This document shows, one piece after another, positions 1-8,244 of a DNA stretch of 48,775 nt. The DNA is from an uncultured Verrucomicrobiota bacterium. GTDB taxonomy: Bacteria > Verrucomicrobiota > Kiritimatiellia > CAJWTS01. The notes beneath the pieces were generated by a model. The model was not told where the DNA came from, made no database searches, and saw only the letters and a list, made by a program, of their open reading frames with translations. The DNA lies in assembly GCA_913047795.1 (NCBI GenBank), contig CAJWTS010000024.1, forward strand, positions 1 to 48,775. Reading direction: 5' to 3'. Every line of letters starts with the position of its first letter. The stretch's first letter is position 1. A program made the position numbers and the translations under genes.

Positions 1-218
1 ATCGCGGACTGTTCGCGGCAGAACGCCCAGCCGGCCTCCGTGGTTTCCGTCGTGTAGTGCGGAATGATCACGGCCTCGCCGCAGCCCGCGCGTCCGTCGC
101 TATCCCGCGCCTCGGCCAGCAGCACGTCGAGATCGGAGAGAACAACTCCCGTCAAATGGTACGGCCTGATCAGCGGCACGCGGAGGCGCCACAACGTCAA
201 GGACTCTATTCGCGTCAC
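1..218 (-). CDS. Enolase-superfamily enzyme (mandelate racemase/muconate lactonizing type), N-terminal part, runs off the left edge
   Basis: Only the first 72 or so residues are in the window. They read as the capping domain of the muconate-lactonizing/mandelate-racemase families: an opening strand rich in Arg, Leu and Val with the motif RLRVPLIRPYHL, then a strand leading into GCGEAVIIPHYTTET, which matches the usual 'G.GE..P...Y..ET' signature. The catalytic barrel lies outside the window, so the substrate cannot be read. I chose the GTG at 216-218 because it places the start just before the first conserved strand; no good ribosome binding site is visible. It lies 37 bases downstream of the stop of another enolase-superfamily gene in the same frame, so the two are probably co-transcribed. 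Confidence 0.65.
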   Translation of the reverse strand, partial: MTRIESLTLWRLRVPLIRPYHLTGVVLSDLDVLLAEARDSDGRAGCGEAVIIPHYTTETTEAGWAFCREQSA

Positions 219-254
219 GTGCCGGCCATCGATGGCCTGACGTGGCAGTGCAGA

Positions 255-983
255 TCAGACCTGAACGGGCGCGAAACGGACTTCGTCAAGCTTAAGGCGG
301 TTGACGGTGTCGTGATCCAACTCTGGACGGAAACTCGAATCGAGAATGATTGAGCCGTTGCGGAACGGCAGTTTCTCCGTGAACAACTGGTCGCGGTTCT
401 TGAGATAGCCGTTGTTCTCCCCGGCGTTGTCAATCGTGTGCCGGGCCACGCAAGCCTCGACAAAACACCCGACATCGGAGGCTGCGCCGTTGCCCAGCAC
501 TGGCGTCATGCCAAGTTCGCGGACTCGGTCGAGCCCCTGTTTCAGCAGGTCGACCCCGGTGAGCTTCGATATCTTGAGTTTCACGAAGCCACAACCCTTC
601 ATGGTGGCGGCTCGCTCAACGTCGGCGATGCCGTAGATCGATTCGTCCATCATCACAGGAACGTTCGAGACAGCAGCAACGGCGGCGTTACTGTCCCAAT
701 CCGCCTTGTCGCATGGTTGCTCGAACAGTTGGAGTTCGCCATCCGATTGAAGGGACGTCGCAAACTCGATCCCATCTTCGCGGGAGAAGCCCTGGTTGGC
801 ATCCAGGCGTATATCGGCACGTCCGGCATTGGCCTTCTGGATGATTTCGAGACGATGCAGATCGTCAGCCGGCGTCCATCCCACTTTGACCTTGAGGGTA
901 CGGTGACCCTTCCCGATCAATTGCTCGACCTCATCGGGAATCTCGTCCAGTTTCTTGTTGTTCACAGCCCCCAGGATCGGCAC
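255..983 (-). CDS. Enolase-superfamily enzyme, N-terminally truncated (barrel domain only)
   Basis: The product carries the whole (beta/alpha)7 barrel of an enolase-superfamily enzyme: TLKVKVG with the KxK general-base motif, RLDANQGFS (first metal Asp), LFEQPC (metal Glu), MMDESIY (third metal ligand region), FVKLKISK with the second lysine pair, and a C-terminal PVLGNGAASDVGC. Dipeptide epimerases and related racemases have this layout. About 120 residues of capping domain should precede residue 1; instead the first usable start is a GTG at 983. The frame stays open upstream only to a TGA at 1071-1069 and contains nothing like a capping domain. It is therefore probably a broken gene, because the capping domain supplies part of the active-site lid. 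The next gene downstream (1-218) is a second family member. Confidence 0.75.
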   Translation of the reverse strand: MPILGAVNNKKLDEIPDEVEQLIGKGHRTLKVKVGWTPADDLHRLEIIQKANAGRADIRLDANQGFSREDGIEFATSLQSDGELQLFEQPCDKADWDSNAAVAAVSNVPVMMDESIYGIADVERAATMKGCGFVKLKISKLTGVDLLKQGLDRVRELGMTPVLGNGAASDVGCFVEACVARHTIDNAGENNGYLKNRDQLFTEKLPFRNGSIILDSSFRPELDHDTVNRLKLDEVRFAPVQV

Positions 984-1073
984 CTCGATGGCCTGATCGA
1001 TGACGGCAGCGGCACGTATCCGCCATCCGAGCGCGTGGCGCGCTACCCTCGTATTGCGGGAAACAGCGGATCA

Positions 1074-1460
1074 TTCAGATCCGGACCCGCATTCGACGCG
1101 TTGCGACACACGGCTGGAGCACTTCGCGGTACGACCTGTGTCCGCGCCACCCGGCCGCGGGATCCGGTGCACGTGTACGATTTTCAACAAGCCACCGGTG
1201 GCGCTGTGCGGGTGGCCTGGACGCGTGACGGGTACCGGGCGCGGATCGAGGATGTATTCGATGACGGATTCATATCGCGCGTGCGCGTCGTTGACCGATG
1301 TGGCGCGCCATGCACGGAAGCCGTACAGGTTCTGTCCGAAGCGCCCCTCTTTTTCACGGCTGACGATGACTCGCCGTTCGAATCTCCGGTGCGGCAATCG
1401 TCCGCCGACGGGGACACGATCCGCAACGGTTATGGGGAACCTGAGGAGAGCGCCCGCTGA
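1074..1460 (+). pseudogene. C-terminal remnant of a secreted glycosidase-like protein
   Basis: The forward frame ending at 1460 reads like the final beta-sandwich of many glycoside-hydrolase-type proteins. A helix-like stretch (PAFDALRHTAGALRG) is followed by a 'Y.F' strand, then GGAVRVAWTRDG, and a last repeat RVRVVDRCGAPCTEAVQVLSEAPLFF, which matches the frequent pattern 'vrv.D..G.p....v.lsesPvf'. No catalytic domain precedes it: upstream sequence is the antisense of the enolase-type gene. The remnant therefore begins at a breakpoint between about 1000 and 1075. It ends two bases before the ATG of the kinase gene. The fold assignment rests on pattern memory only and could be wrong; that the frame was once coding is better supported by its codon pattern than its identity. 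Confidence 0.4.
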
Positions 1461-1462
1461 CG

Positions 1463-2296
1463 ATGGAGACAGGAGCAGATAGTTCCCGGCAAACGGCGGT
1501 CGGCGTATCGACCACGCGATCTGGTCGGCATCGAGTCTGGCTGCCCGCTGCGTCCGAACCGGGCGTCGTCGACGAGGTGCTCAGGCACCTTGCGCAGGAA
1601 CGCTTCCCAATGGATCGCTCGCGGACGTTACCGGGGGACGGGCCAGGAAGCTGGCTGCTGCACGGGGGCAAGAAATCGGATGTTGTCGGTGTGCGCCTGG
1701 ACGCGTCGCGTGTCTTCGCCGTGAAGTACATTCATGACCGCCGACTTGTTGCACAACTTCGAACGGTGCTCGGCAGGGGCAAGGGTCGTCGGGCGCTCCA
1801 TATCGGCCTGACGCTCGCGCAGATGGATATCGCCGCCCCACGCGTATACGCGTATGCGGAGCGCAAGCCGTTTGGCGAAGCCGTGTTGATCATGGAGTGG
1901 TTGCCGGGGTTTGAGCAACTTCAGAACATTGTGCGCGATAACCTGATGTCCGAGCGCGAACTCCGGACGGCCGCGATTCTGTTGGGGGAATACCTCGCGA
2001 CGTTGCACGCACATGGCGTGCACCACGCGGACCTATCGTCGCGGAACATCCTGCTGGACCCGAACGATCTCGCCCGTGGTGTTGCCGTTGTGGACTTTGA
2101 GGACATTACGTTTTGCAATAAGCCCCTGCCTACGAATCTGCGGTCGTCGCAGCTGGCGGAGTTGGCGGGAACGATCCAGCACGTTCCATTGCGCGCCGGG
2201 GTGAGGTGCCTGCTGAGCTACATGCGCAAGGCCGAAAAAAAGGGCCGCGTCGCGTCGTACGCGCGGGAGATTGCAAAGTTGCCACGTCGATCATGA
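1463..2296 (+). CDS. Lipopolysaccharide core kinase, WaaP/Kdo-kinase family
   Basis: A 277-residue protein with a eukaryotic-like kinase fold of the WaaP/InaA/Kdo kinase group, which phosphorylates sugars of the LPS inner core on the cytoplasmic side. Visible motifs are the ATP-binding lysine in FAVKYI (K88), a hinge-like LIMEWLPG near 143-149, the catalytic loop HHADLSSRNIL (Asp190, Asn195) and the metal-binding DFE at 211-213. The length is close to E. coli WaaP (265 residues). Its stop overlaps the start of the downstream glycosyltransferase (ATGA at 2293-2296), so the two are translationally coupled. The pair resembles the waaP-waaG arrangement of LPS core loci. Substrate (heptose or Kdo) cannot be decided from sequence. 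Confidence 0.8.
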   Translation: METGADSSRQTAVGVSTTRSGRHRVWLPAASEPGVVDEVLRHLAQERFPMDRSRTLPGDGPGSWLLHGGKKSDVVGVRLDASRVFAVKYIHDRRLVAQLRTVLGRGKGRRALHIGLTLAQMDIAAPRVYAYAERKPFGEAVLIMEWLPGFEQLQNIVRDNLMSERELRTAAILLGEYLATLHAHGVHHADLSSRNILLDPNDLARGVAVVDFEDITFCNKPLPTNLRSSQLAELAGTIQHVPLRAGVRCLLSYMRKAEKKGRVASYAREIAKLPRRS

Positions 2297-3429
2297 ATCT
2301 CGCCTTCATTGCCATGCGGTACGATGTCGTCGGCGGGACCGAACGCGACCTCTACGAGTTGACCGAACAGTTGGCAGCACGGGGTCATTTGGTGACCATC
2401 TATTGCGGACAGGTACGCGTCGCGCCGGCTGACGGCGTACGCGTGGTCAAGATATCGATTCATGGCCCGGGTCGCATCGCGCGGCTGTGGGGCGTCGCGC
2501 GGAACGGTCCCCGGATGGCTTACGCGGGCGGACACGATCTCGTGTATGCGTTTGCGCGCTGTTTGCGACAGGACATCATTCGCTGTGGCGGCGGCCTGCA
2601 TCGAACGTATCTACAGGACATTCGCGCTTTCTTTTCACCGGCCAAGGAAATCTTTCGTGCCTTCTCGATCTACCACCGCTTGATGCTCTGGATCGAGCGA
2701 CGCCAGTATGCGCCCGGCAATTTTGTTGAAATCACAGCCATCTCGCGGCGGGTTAAACATGAGGTCCAGGCCGTATTCGGTCATGCGGACGACGCTTTTC
2801 GAATTATCTACGACGGAATTGACCTGGACCGTTTTCGGCCCGATGGGGATGCGTCGAGCCCCGTTCGGGAGCGGCATGGTATCCCGACGGATGCGACCGT
2901 GCTCCTGTTCGTCGGGAAAGGCTTCGAGCGCAAGGGCCTCGCGACGATTCTTGAGGCTATGGCGGCGCTGGACGGCACGGACAGCTATCTCCTCGTTGTG
3001 GGGGACGACCAGGACACGCCGACGTACCAAGCGCAGTCGCGGTCCGTTGGAATCGCGGATCGGGTCGTCTTCGCTGGTTCGCAGAAGGAAGTGGAACGGT
3101 ATTACCGGGCGGCGGATTTGTTTCTTTTGCCGTCCCATCATGAGGCTTTCGGGAACGTGGTGCTCGAGGCCATGGCCTGTGGTGTTCCGGCGATCGTTTC
3201 CCGCGTGTGTGGCGCGTCCGAGGTTCTGACGGGCATTCTCGAACGCGGTATCCTCGAGGACCCGCACGATGCGATAGAATTGAAGCACTTGATCGATGGC
3301 ATGCTCGATCCGGACGTTCACGCGGCGTGCCGCGCTGAAGCGCAGCGCGTGGCGCAGGGGTTTTCGTCCGAGAAGAACGCGAGCGCGATCGAGGTTCAAT
3401 GCGACGAACTCATTCGATCACGAACGTAG
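2293..3429 (+). CDS. Glycosyltransferase family 4, WaaG-like
   Basis: A 378-residue GT-B retaining glycosyltransferase, about the size of WaaG (LPS core glucosyltransferase I, 374 residues). The N-terminal Rossmann domain starts NLAFIAMRYDVVGGTERDL, matching WaaG's glycine-rich acceptor loop. The C-terminal nucleotide-sugar domain has LLFVGKGFERKGL and the family signature HEAFGNVVLEAMACGVP, an EX7E motif holding the two catalytic/binding glutamates. I chose the ATG at 2293, overlapping the upstream kinase stop, because the longer frame from 2206 only adds kinase antiphase sequence. Coupling to a WaaP-like kinase supports a role in building the LPS core or a related surface glycan. Donor and acceptor are not readable. 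Confidence 0.85.
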   Translation: MNLAFIAMRYDVVGGTERDLYELTEQLAARGHLVTIYCGQVRVAPADGVRVVKISIHGPGRIARLWGVARNGPRMAYAGGHDLVYAFARCLRQDIIRCGGGLHRTYLQDIRAFFSPAKEIFRAFSIYHRLMLWIERRQYAPGNFVEITAISRRVKHEVQAVFGHADDAFRIIYDGIDLDRFRPDGDASSPVRERHGIPTDATVLLFVGKGFERKGLATILEAMAALDGTDSYLLVVGDDQDTPTYQAQSRSVGIADRVVFAGSQKEVERYYRAADLFLLPSHHEAFGNVVLEAMACGVPAIVSRVCGASEVLTGILERGILEDPHDAIELKHLIDGMLDPDVHAACRAEAQRVAQGFSSEKNASAIEVQCDELIRSRT

Positions 3430-3694
3430 TGTTCTCGGGCAGCGCGAGAATATCGTATTCATGTGGGACGGAAGGATGCATGGGAACGACGCGCGTGCTG
3501 AACGATATTGCTGCGGGTTCGTAGACCCCGGCGAGTAGAATATGCCGTTCCGGCGACCAACCGGTGTTCACATGGATCCGCCCTCCGTTATACCCTGCGG
3601 CCAGGTCGATGGCCTGTTTGGGCTTTCGTGGGTAAATCCATTGGATCAGAAGCCGTACGATAGGGTACAGAATAGGGGTGCGATGCCTGACCAC
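3410..3694 (-). pseudogene. N-terminal fragment of a FkbM-type methyltransferase-like protein
   Basis: The minus-strand frame opening with a GTG at 3694 reads RLLIQWIYPRKPKQ, then a segment with GYNGGRIHVNT, RHILLAGVYEP and STRVV. This resembles the region just before the SAM-binding domain in FkbM-type methyltransferases ('G...H.N....r.I...G.YEp'). The expected 'vDvGANiG' SAM motif never follows; the frame runs into the antisense of the glycosyltransferase 3' end and stops. I read it as a relic truncated near 3490. FkbM enzymes methylate glycan hydroxyls, which would fit the flanking surface-glycan genes. The family call is tentative. Confidence 0.35.
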
Positions 3695-3779
3695 GGGGCG
3701 GGCGCGTTACGCAAATGCCAGTAGGAATTCTGCAGTCATTGTGCGCCCTGTGAAACGAGGGGCATTGGGGAAGCGCTAG

Positions 3780-4553
3780 ATGAAACGAGTCCATATTGTA
3801 GGTTCGGTTAGAAGTGGCACCAGTTTGATGCTGAGCTGCATGGTCAACGGATTTCAGCACGACGCTTCTTGTGAACATGAGATGACTGTCTTCAGGGAAC
3901 CGGAGGGGGTACCCAGACTGTTTATCAGTAAGCATCCCTCAGATATCAAGCGCATTCACTTGATCCTGCGCCACGATCCGAATCTTTTCGTGATCTACAT
4001 GGAGCGTGACCCGCGCGCCGTCATCGCGAGTATCCATCCCATTGATCCGGCCCGGTATTTTGCCGATTTCAGGATATGGAAAGAAAGCCACAAGTCGGCG
4101 AAGAAGTTGGCGGACGAATCACGATTCAAGTTGGTTCGCTATGAAAATCTCGTTGAGAGCCCCGACGACGTTCAGCGTGAGCTGGCGGCACACTGGCCGT
4201 TTCTCGAAATGACCGATCCGTTTTCAACCTTCGATCAGAAGGCGACACCGTCCTTCAAGGCCGTGGAGGCCATGAAGGGCGTGCGGCCGATCTCGACGGA
4301 TCGTATCGACGGCTGGAAAGAGCATCTGCCTCGGATCAAGGCACAGGCCGGGCGCTATCCGGAGATGGCGGACCTGCTGGTTGCGTGTGGGTATGAGGCC
4401 GATGACGAGTGGATGAAGTCGCTTGATGGCGTCGAGAAGGATGACCGGGCATCCTTCTACGAGGATAAAGAGAATTGGCTACAGGCGGCGGAACGTGCGG
4501 TGCGCTACACGTTCAAGGTCGCCGCTTACAAACGTCGGCATCCCGCGGCATGA
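3780..4553 (+). CDS. Sulfotransferase family protein (PAPS-dependent)
   Basis: The 257-residue product starts KRVHIVGSVRSGTSLM, the phosphosulfate-binding loop of bacterial sulfotransferases, and has the second family motif region VIYMERDPRAVIAS, in which the arginine and serine contact the 3'-phosphate of PAPS. RYENLVESPD further on is also typical. The enzyme should transfer sulfate to a hydroxyl or amine of a glycan or lipid. It follows the WaaP-like kinase and GT4 genes on the same strand after a 350-base gap that holds only a methyltransferase relic, so a role in decorating a surface glycan is likely but unproven. Start is the ATG at 3780, with a weak GGGGAAG upstream. Confidence 0.8.
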   Translation: MKRVHIVGSVRSGTSLMLSCMVNGFQHDASCEHEMTVFREPEGVPRLFISKHPSDIKRIHLILRHDPNLFVIYMERDPRAVIASIHPIDPARYFADFRIWKESHKSAKKLADESRFKLVRYENLVESPDDVQRELAAHWPFLEMTDPFSTFDQKATPSFKAVEAMKGVRPISTDRIDGWKEHLPRIKAQAGRYPEMADLLVACGYEADDEWMKSLDGVEKDDRASFYEDKENWLQAAERAVRYTFKVAAYKRRHPAA

Positions 4554-4613
4554 TGCGACGAACATCCAACGGTCGACGACTTAACCCTTTCCCAGATTCT
4601 CTTCCGCGTGCAC

Positions 4614-4762
4614 ATGGCCTGGTGGTATCCTGTGATGCTGTGCATTGCCCTGACCGCGTTCTGCCTCGAGCCGGGCAGGAACTCGCCGTGTCACGCCTGG
4701 GGGACAAGACGCTGATGATCGGTGTGTCGTTCGTCGAGACGAAGAGCACAGGCGAGCAGTGA
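4614..4762 (+). pseudogene. Small exported protein, apparently frameshifted
   Basis: From the ATG at 4614 one frame gives a signal-like start (MAWWYPVMLCIALTAFCLEPG). Near 4670-4676 the plausible coding continues in another frame as QELAVSRLGDKTLMIGVSF and on to a TGA at 4760-4762, one base before the PQQ gene start. One missing base around the GGGCAGG at 4672-4678 would join them into a roughly 50-residue exported protein. I do not recognise a family. It could also be chance: the region is short and there is no ribosome binding site. The tight spacing to the next gene favours a real former or present gene. Confidence 0.3.
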
Positions 4763-4763
4763 T

Positions 4764-6131
4764 ATGAGACCTCGCAGGCGTACTCGTTCCGGAAGCACAT
4801 TTGCGGCCCGGCTGTCTGCGGCGGCGATTTGCCTCGCGATCGGAACTGTCGAGGCGGCGGAGATCGACCCCGCTAAACAATGGGGTCAGTGGCGCGGCCC
4901 GACAGGAAATGGTGTCGCGTTACACGCCGATCCGCCGCTGACCTGGAACGAACAAGAGAATATTCGCTGGAAAACGCCGCTTCCGGGTCGTGGCCATTCA
5001 ACGCCGATTGTTTGGGGCGATACGCTCTTCCTGACGACCGCGGTCGCGCATGGCGATGCAGGTGCACCGCTTGCACGGCGCTCACCGGGCGCCCACAACA
5101 ATACCCCGTCCCTTCATCGACGCCGTTTCGTCGTGCTCGCGATTGATCGCGCGAGCGGGCGGATTCGATGGCAGACGGTTGTGCGTGACGAGCAACCGCA
5201 CGAAACAACCCACGAAACCGCGGGCTGGGCATCGCATTCACCGGTAACGGATGGCCGAATCGTGGTCGCATCATTTGGTTCACGAGGCGTGTATGGGCTT
5301 GATTTCAGCGGCGAGGTCCTGTGGCGGGCGGATCCGGGTGAGATGCGTGTGAAACACGGGCACGGAGAGGGTAGTTCACCGGTGCTGCACGGCGACACGG
5401 TCGTCGTCAATTGGGATCATGAAGGGGATTCGTTTGTTCTGGCGCTTGATATCGCGACCGGCCAACAACGCTGGAAAGTAGCCCGCGCTGAAGGTACGTC
5501 CTGGTCAACGCCGCTCATCGTGGCGCATGGCGCGAGCCACCAGGTGATTGTGGCCGCAACAAAACAGGTGCGGGCCTACGACATGGCAAGTGGGAGCCTG
5601 GTCTGGTCCTGTGGCGGTCTCTCCGGCAACGTGGTGGCGTCACCCGTTGCGTCCGACGGCATGGTGTATGTCGGTAGCAGCTACGAAATACAGGTCATGA
5701 TGGGCATTCGCCTGGCGGATGCGCGCGGGGATATCACGGCAAAGAAGGCGGTGGTCTGGACGCGCCGTCGGCACACGCCGTACGTTCCGTCGCCATTGCT
5801 GTACGGCGAATATCTCTACTTCGTTTCGCATATTCAGGGCTTCATGAACTGTGTTGAGGCACGCAGCGGAAGGGCGGTCTACGGGCCCCGGCACCTTCCC
5901 GATGGAGGCATGATTTACGCGTCACCGATCGGGGCCGGGGGCCGCTTGTACGTCACGGCCCGTAGCGGCGTTACGTACGTCCTGCGCCACGGCGAGACGT
6001 TCGAGATACTGGCCCGGAACAGGCTGGACGACGTCATCTCCGCTTCGCCGATTGCCGTCGACCGCGAACTGTATCTACGTGGTGACCGGTTCCTGTATCG
6101 TATCTCCGAGCCCGTGACGCCCGGCGAATAA
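4764..6131 (+). CDS. Exported PQQ-like beta-propeller repeat protein (BamB-like)
   Basis: A 455-residue exported protein. The first 33 residues form a signal peptide with an Arg-rich n-region and a hydrophobic stretch ending near VEAAE. The mature part starts QWGQWRGPTGNGVA and then repeats the 'W....g...SSPvv.dg.vyv' pattern through to DVISASPIAVDRELYLRGD, as in PQQ-type beta-propellers such as BamB and the many Planctomycete/Verrucomicrobia 'WRGP' proteins. No dehydrogenase catalytic residues are evident, so it is more likely a binding or scaffold protein in the periplasm. I chose the ATG at 4764 over an upstream GTG-type start because it gives a clean signal peptide. It converges end-to-end with the EamA gene (stops adjoining at 6131/6132). 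Confidence 0.8.
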   Translation: MRPRRRTRSGSTFAARLSAAAICLAIGTVEAAEIDPAKQWGQWRGPTGNGVALHADPPLTWNEQENIRWKTPLPGRGHSTPIVWGDTLFLTTAVAHGDAGAPLARRSPGAHNNTPSLHRRRFVVLAIDRASGRIRWQTVVRDEQPHETTHETAGWASHSPVTDGRIVVASFGSRGVYGLDFSGEVLWRADPGEMRVKHGHGEGSSPVLHGDTVVVNWDHEGDSFVLALDIATGQQRWKVARAEGTSWSTPLIVAHGASHQVIVAATKQVRAYDMASGSLVWSCGGLSGNVVASPVASDGMVYVGSSYEIQVMMGIRLADARGDITAKKAVVWTRRRHTPYVPSPLLYGEYLYFVSHIQGFMNCVEARSGRAVYGPRHLPDGGMIYASPIGAGGRLYVTARSGVTYVLRHGETFEILARNRLDDVISASPIAVDRELYLRGDRFLYRISEPVTPGE

Positions 6132-7010
6132 TCAGGCGCCCGGTGGCAACCTCGCCTGCCGTTCGAGGTCTCTTTGGACGACGACGACGGTCGCCAGAGC
6201 GCCGAGCACCGCAATCAATTGCTTGAGCGTGATTTTTTCGTGATCCAACCAACTCCACGCCAGGACGACGATCGGGATAGTGTAGCATACCATGCCGGCA
6301 AAGAGCGGCCCACGCCGCCGGATCATCGCGTAGAACAGGGCGGTTCCGAATCCGCGGCCGAAGACGGCGAGCAGCAGGAGCGCCACAATGGACAGTGCGA
6401 GTGTGCTCGTGTGTTCGATTGTTTCGCGCGCGACCGCGAATGGAAGGACCATCAACCCGGCCGCGGCGAGGCATACGCAGGCCAGCGGTACGGATGGCAC
6501 GTGACTCAGCGAACGTTTCACCAGCACATTCGTGACGGCGTACGAGAGAGGGATTGTGACCGCGAGCAGGAGTTGCCGAGCGGGTACTTCGCGGTCGACA
6601 CCGTCCCAGAAGTAGGCCACGAGAAAGATGAATCCCAGCAAGACGCCGGTCAGCTGCGTGCGGCTGGGGTACTGGCGCAGAATGGGCATCTGGGCTGCGA
6701 TTGTCATTAACGGCACGAGACAGACGATAGCCCCGACGTAGCCATGCCCGATACGTTCGATCAGGTAGGGCTGGATGACGAACGGTACGGCGTATCCGAT
6801 CAGAGCGATCGACAGCAGCATGGGGAAGTCGGCAAGCCGGAGTGCCAGGGGAGGACGCTTGATGATCCAGACGATACCCAGCATGAGCGCGCCGCCGAGC
6901 GCGCCGGCCGTTCCGATGGTCAACGGGCCGAGACTGAGCGTCGCCCGGTCCATGAGAATAAAGCTCGTTCCCCAGATGAAGCAAACGAGGATGAAATAGA
7001 CATGCTGCAT
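6132..7010 (-). CDS. EamA-family (drug/metabolite transporter superfamily) permease
   Basis: A 292-residue membrane protein with about ten hydrophobic helices in two related halves, as in EamA transporters. The first helix reads FILVCFIWGTSFILM, including the family's 'WGtsf' element; the second half begins PLSYAVTNVLVKRSL. The start is the ATG at 7010, directly before the first helix; the longer open frame to 7121 adds only hydrophilic sequence. Substrates of this family range from amino acids to purines and nucleotide sugars, and nothing nearby decides between them. The sequence from 7011 to 7239 shows no gene. Confidence 0.8.
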   Translation of the reverse strand: MQHVYFILVCFIWGTSFILMDRATLSLGPLTIGTAGALGGALMLGIVWIIKRPPLALRLADFPMLLSIALIGYAVPFVIQPYLIERIGHGYVGAIVCLVPLMTIAAQMPILRQYPSRTQLTGVLLGFIFLVAYFWDGVDREVPARQLLLAVTIPLSYAVTNVLVKRSLSHVPSVPLACVCLAAAGLMVLPFAVARETIEHTSTLALSIVALLLLAVFGRGFGTALFYAMIRRRGPLFAGMVCYTIPIVVLAWSWLDHEKITLKQLIAVLGALATVVVVQRDLERQARLPPGA

Positions 7011-7239
7011 CAGCGTACTTTTGCGTTGAACCCCGGCTGTGTCGAGAATATCAATCGCCGTGCTTCCACCGGGATGGCATGCCGGGCCGGGTGCCGCGAT
7101 TCTTGACGAAAGGGGGCACATGTCTATATTACATGGTCCTGTTATGCGGCGAGATTTGTGAGGGCATCGTAAAGGTCAACGAAGGTTCGCGCTTTCGTTG
7201 CGCTGTCTGCCCCGAGCCTGAACGACTGGAGGGATAATC

Positions 7240-8223
7240 ATGGCGAATGCGCTCTATTTTGGTGTCACCGGCAGCAGCGTCTGTCATCACAGCTTCGACG
7301 AACCGCTTGACGCCGATACCCAGTTCGGCATGGTCAAGGAATCGGGTGCGTTCGATTATTTCGACAAGACCCCGGCCGAGCATGAGATCGCGGACTATCT
7401 GGCCGCGATCGAGAAGCACGATCTTCCCATGCGCTCGGGCGGCTGGTTCTACGCGCTCGGTGCGGACGAGGAGCTGTTGCGCACGCACCTGCGCACGGCA
7501 AGCGTACTGGGATCGAATGCGCAAAACGTGCAGATTGCGCCGAATCGATCCGATGGCACGCCGCTGACGGACCAGGACCTTGCCGATGCCTATTGTGATT
7601 TCTACGAGTTCAGCCGACCACTTGGCGTCGATCCGTGTTTCGAAATTCACGTCAACATGTGGTCGGAGGATTTCCGACGTGTTGTTCCGGTGGGCGATCT
7701 CGTGGAGAAGCGTGGATTGCCGTTTCACATAACGCTGGATCACTCCCACGTAATCTTCAAGATGGATAACCCGGAAGAGCAGGAGATCTTTGACATTCGC
7801 CCGGATGTCGAATCCGGCGCCTTGATTCTCGATCCGTATACGCCCGGGAATATTAGCGAGCAATGGATTGAGCGCGGATTTGTGCGTCACGCACATGCAC
7901 GTGCGGCGGTACCGAACGGCCCGAAGAACGTATGGGCACCGGACGCCAACGGAACGCCCGGGCGTGGTATTCAGTATCCGTTCGTGGAGCCGGGACCGGG
8001 GGAATGGCATTCGGAATGGGACGCCGAGAAACTCGAGCCATGGAAAGAGGTGATCCGTATGTTGCTGCGCTACCACGCTGCGGACGAGAAATCGACGCTG
8101 CAACAGATCTCGACCGAGTTCATTCCGTTTCAGGATTACGGTGAAAACGCGAAGTACTCGATCTTCGAGCAGAACGTCGCCTGCGCACGCTGGATGCGCG
8201 AGACCTGGCAGAGCCTTGCTTAG
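7240..8223 (+). CDS. Xylose-isomerase-like TIM-barrel protein (sugar isomerase/epimerase-like)
   Basis: A 327-residue soluble protein with the look of an AP-endonuclease-2/xylose-isomerase-like TIM barrel: FEIHVNMW (metal Glu and His region), ITLDHSHVIF (Asp/His metal ligands) and a late acidic segment STEFIPF. These place acidic and His ligands at strand ends as expected for a divalent-metal isomerase. The N-terminus has GVTGSSVCHHSF and an unusual acidic stretch. A strong ribosome binding site, GGAGGG, sits 7 bases before the ATG. The alpha/beta hydrolase lipoprotein gene follows after 21 bases and is probably co-transcribed. The substrate is unknown, and the family call is from motif pattern only. 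Confidence 0.6.
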   Translation: MANALYFGVTGSSVCHHSFDEPLDADTQFGMVKESGAFDYFDKTPAEHEIADYLAAIEKHDLPMRSGGWFYALGADEELLRTHLRTASVLGSNAQNVQIAPNRSDGTPLTDQDLADAYCDFYEFSRPLGVDPCFEIHVNMWSEDFRRVVPVGDLVEKRGLPFHITLDHSHVIFKMDNPEEQEIFDIRPDVESGALILDPYTPGNISEQWIERGFVRHAHARAAVPNGPKNVWAPDANGTPGRGIQYPFVEPGPGEWHSEWDAEKLEPWKEVIRMLLRYHAADEKSTLQQISTEFIPFQDYGENAKYSIFEQNVACARWMRETWQSLA

Positions 8224-8244
8224 GGCGGCCGGGGGACCCTGAGG

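Noticed and set aside
438..1073. Long forward open frame leading into the glycosidase-like remnant
   Set aside because: It is antisense to the enolase-type barrel, whose motifs are unmistakable; only the part after about 1074 reads as coding.
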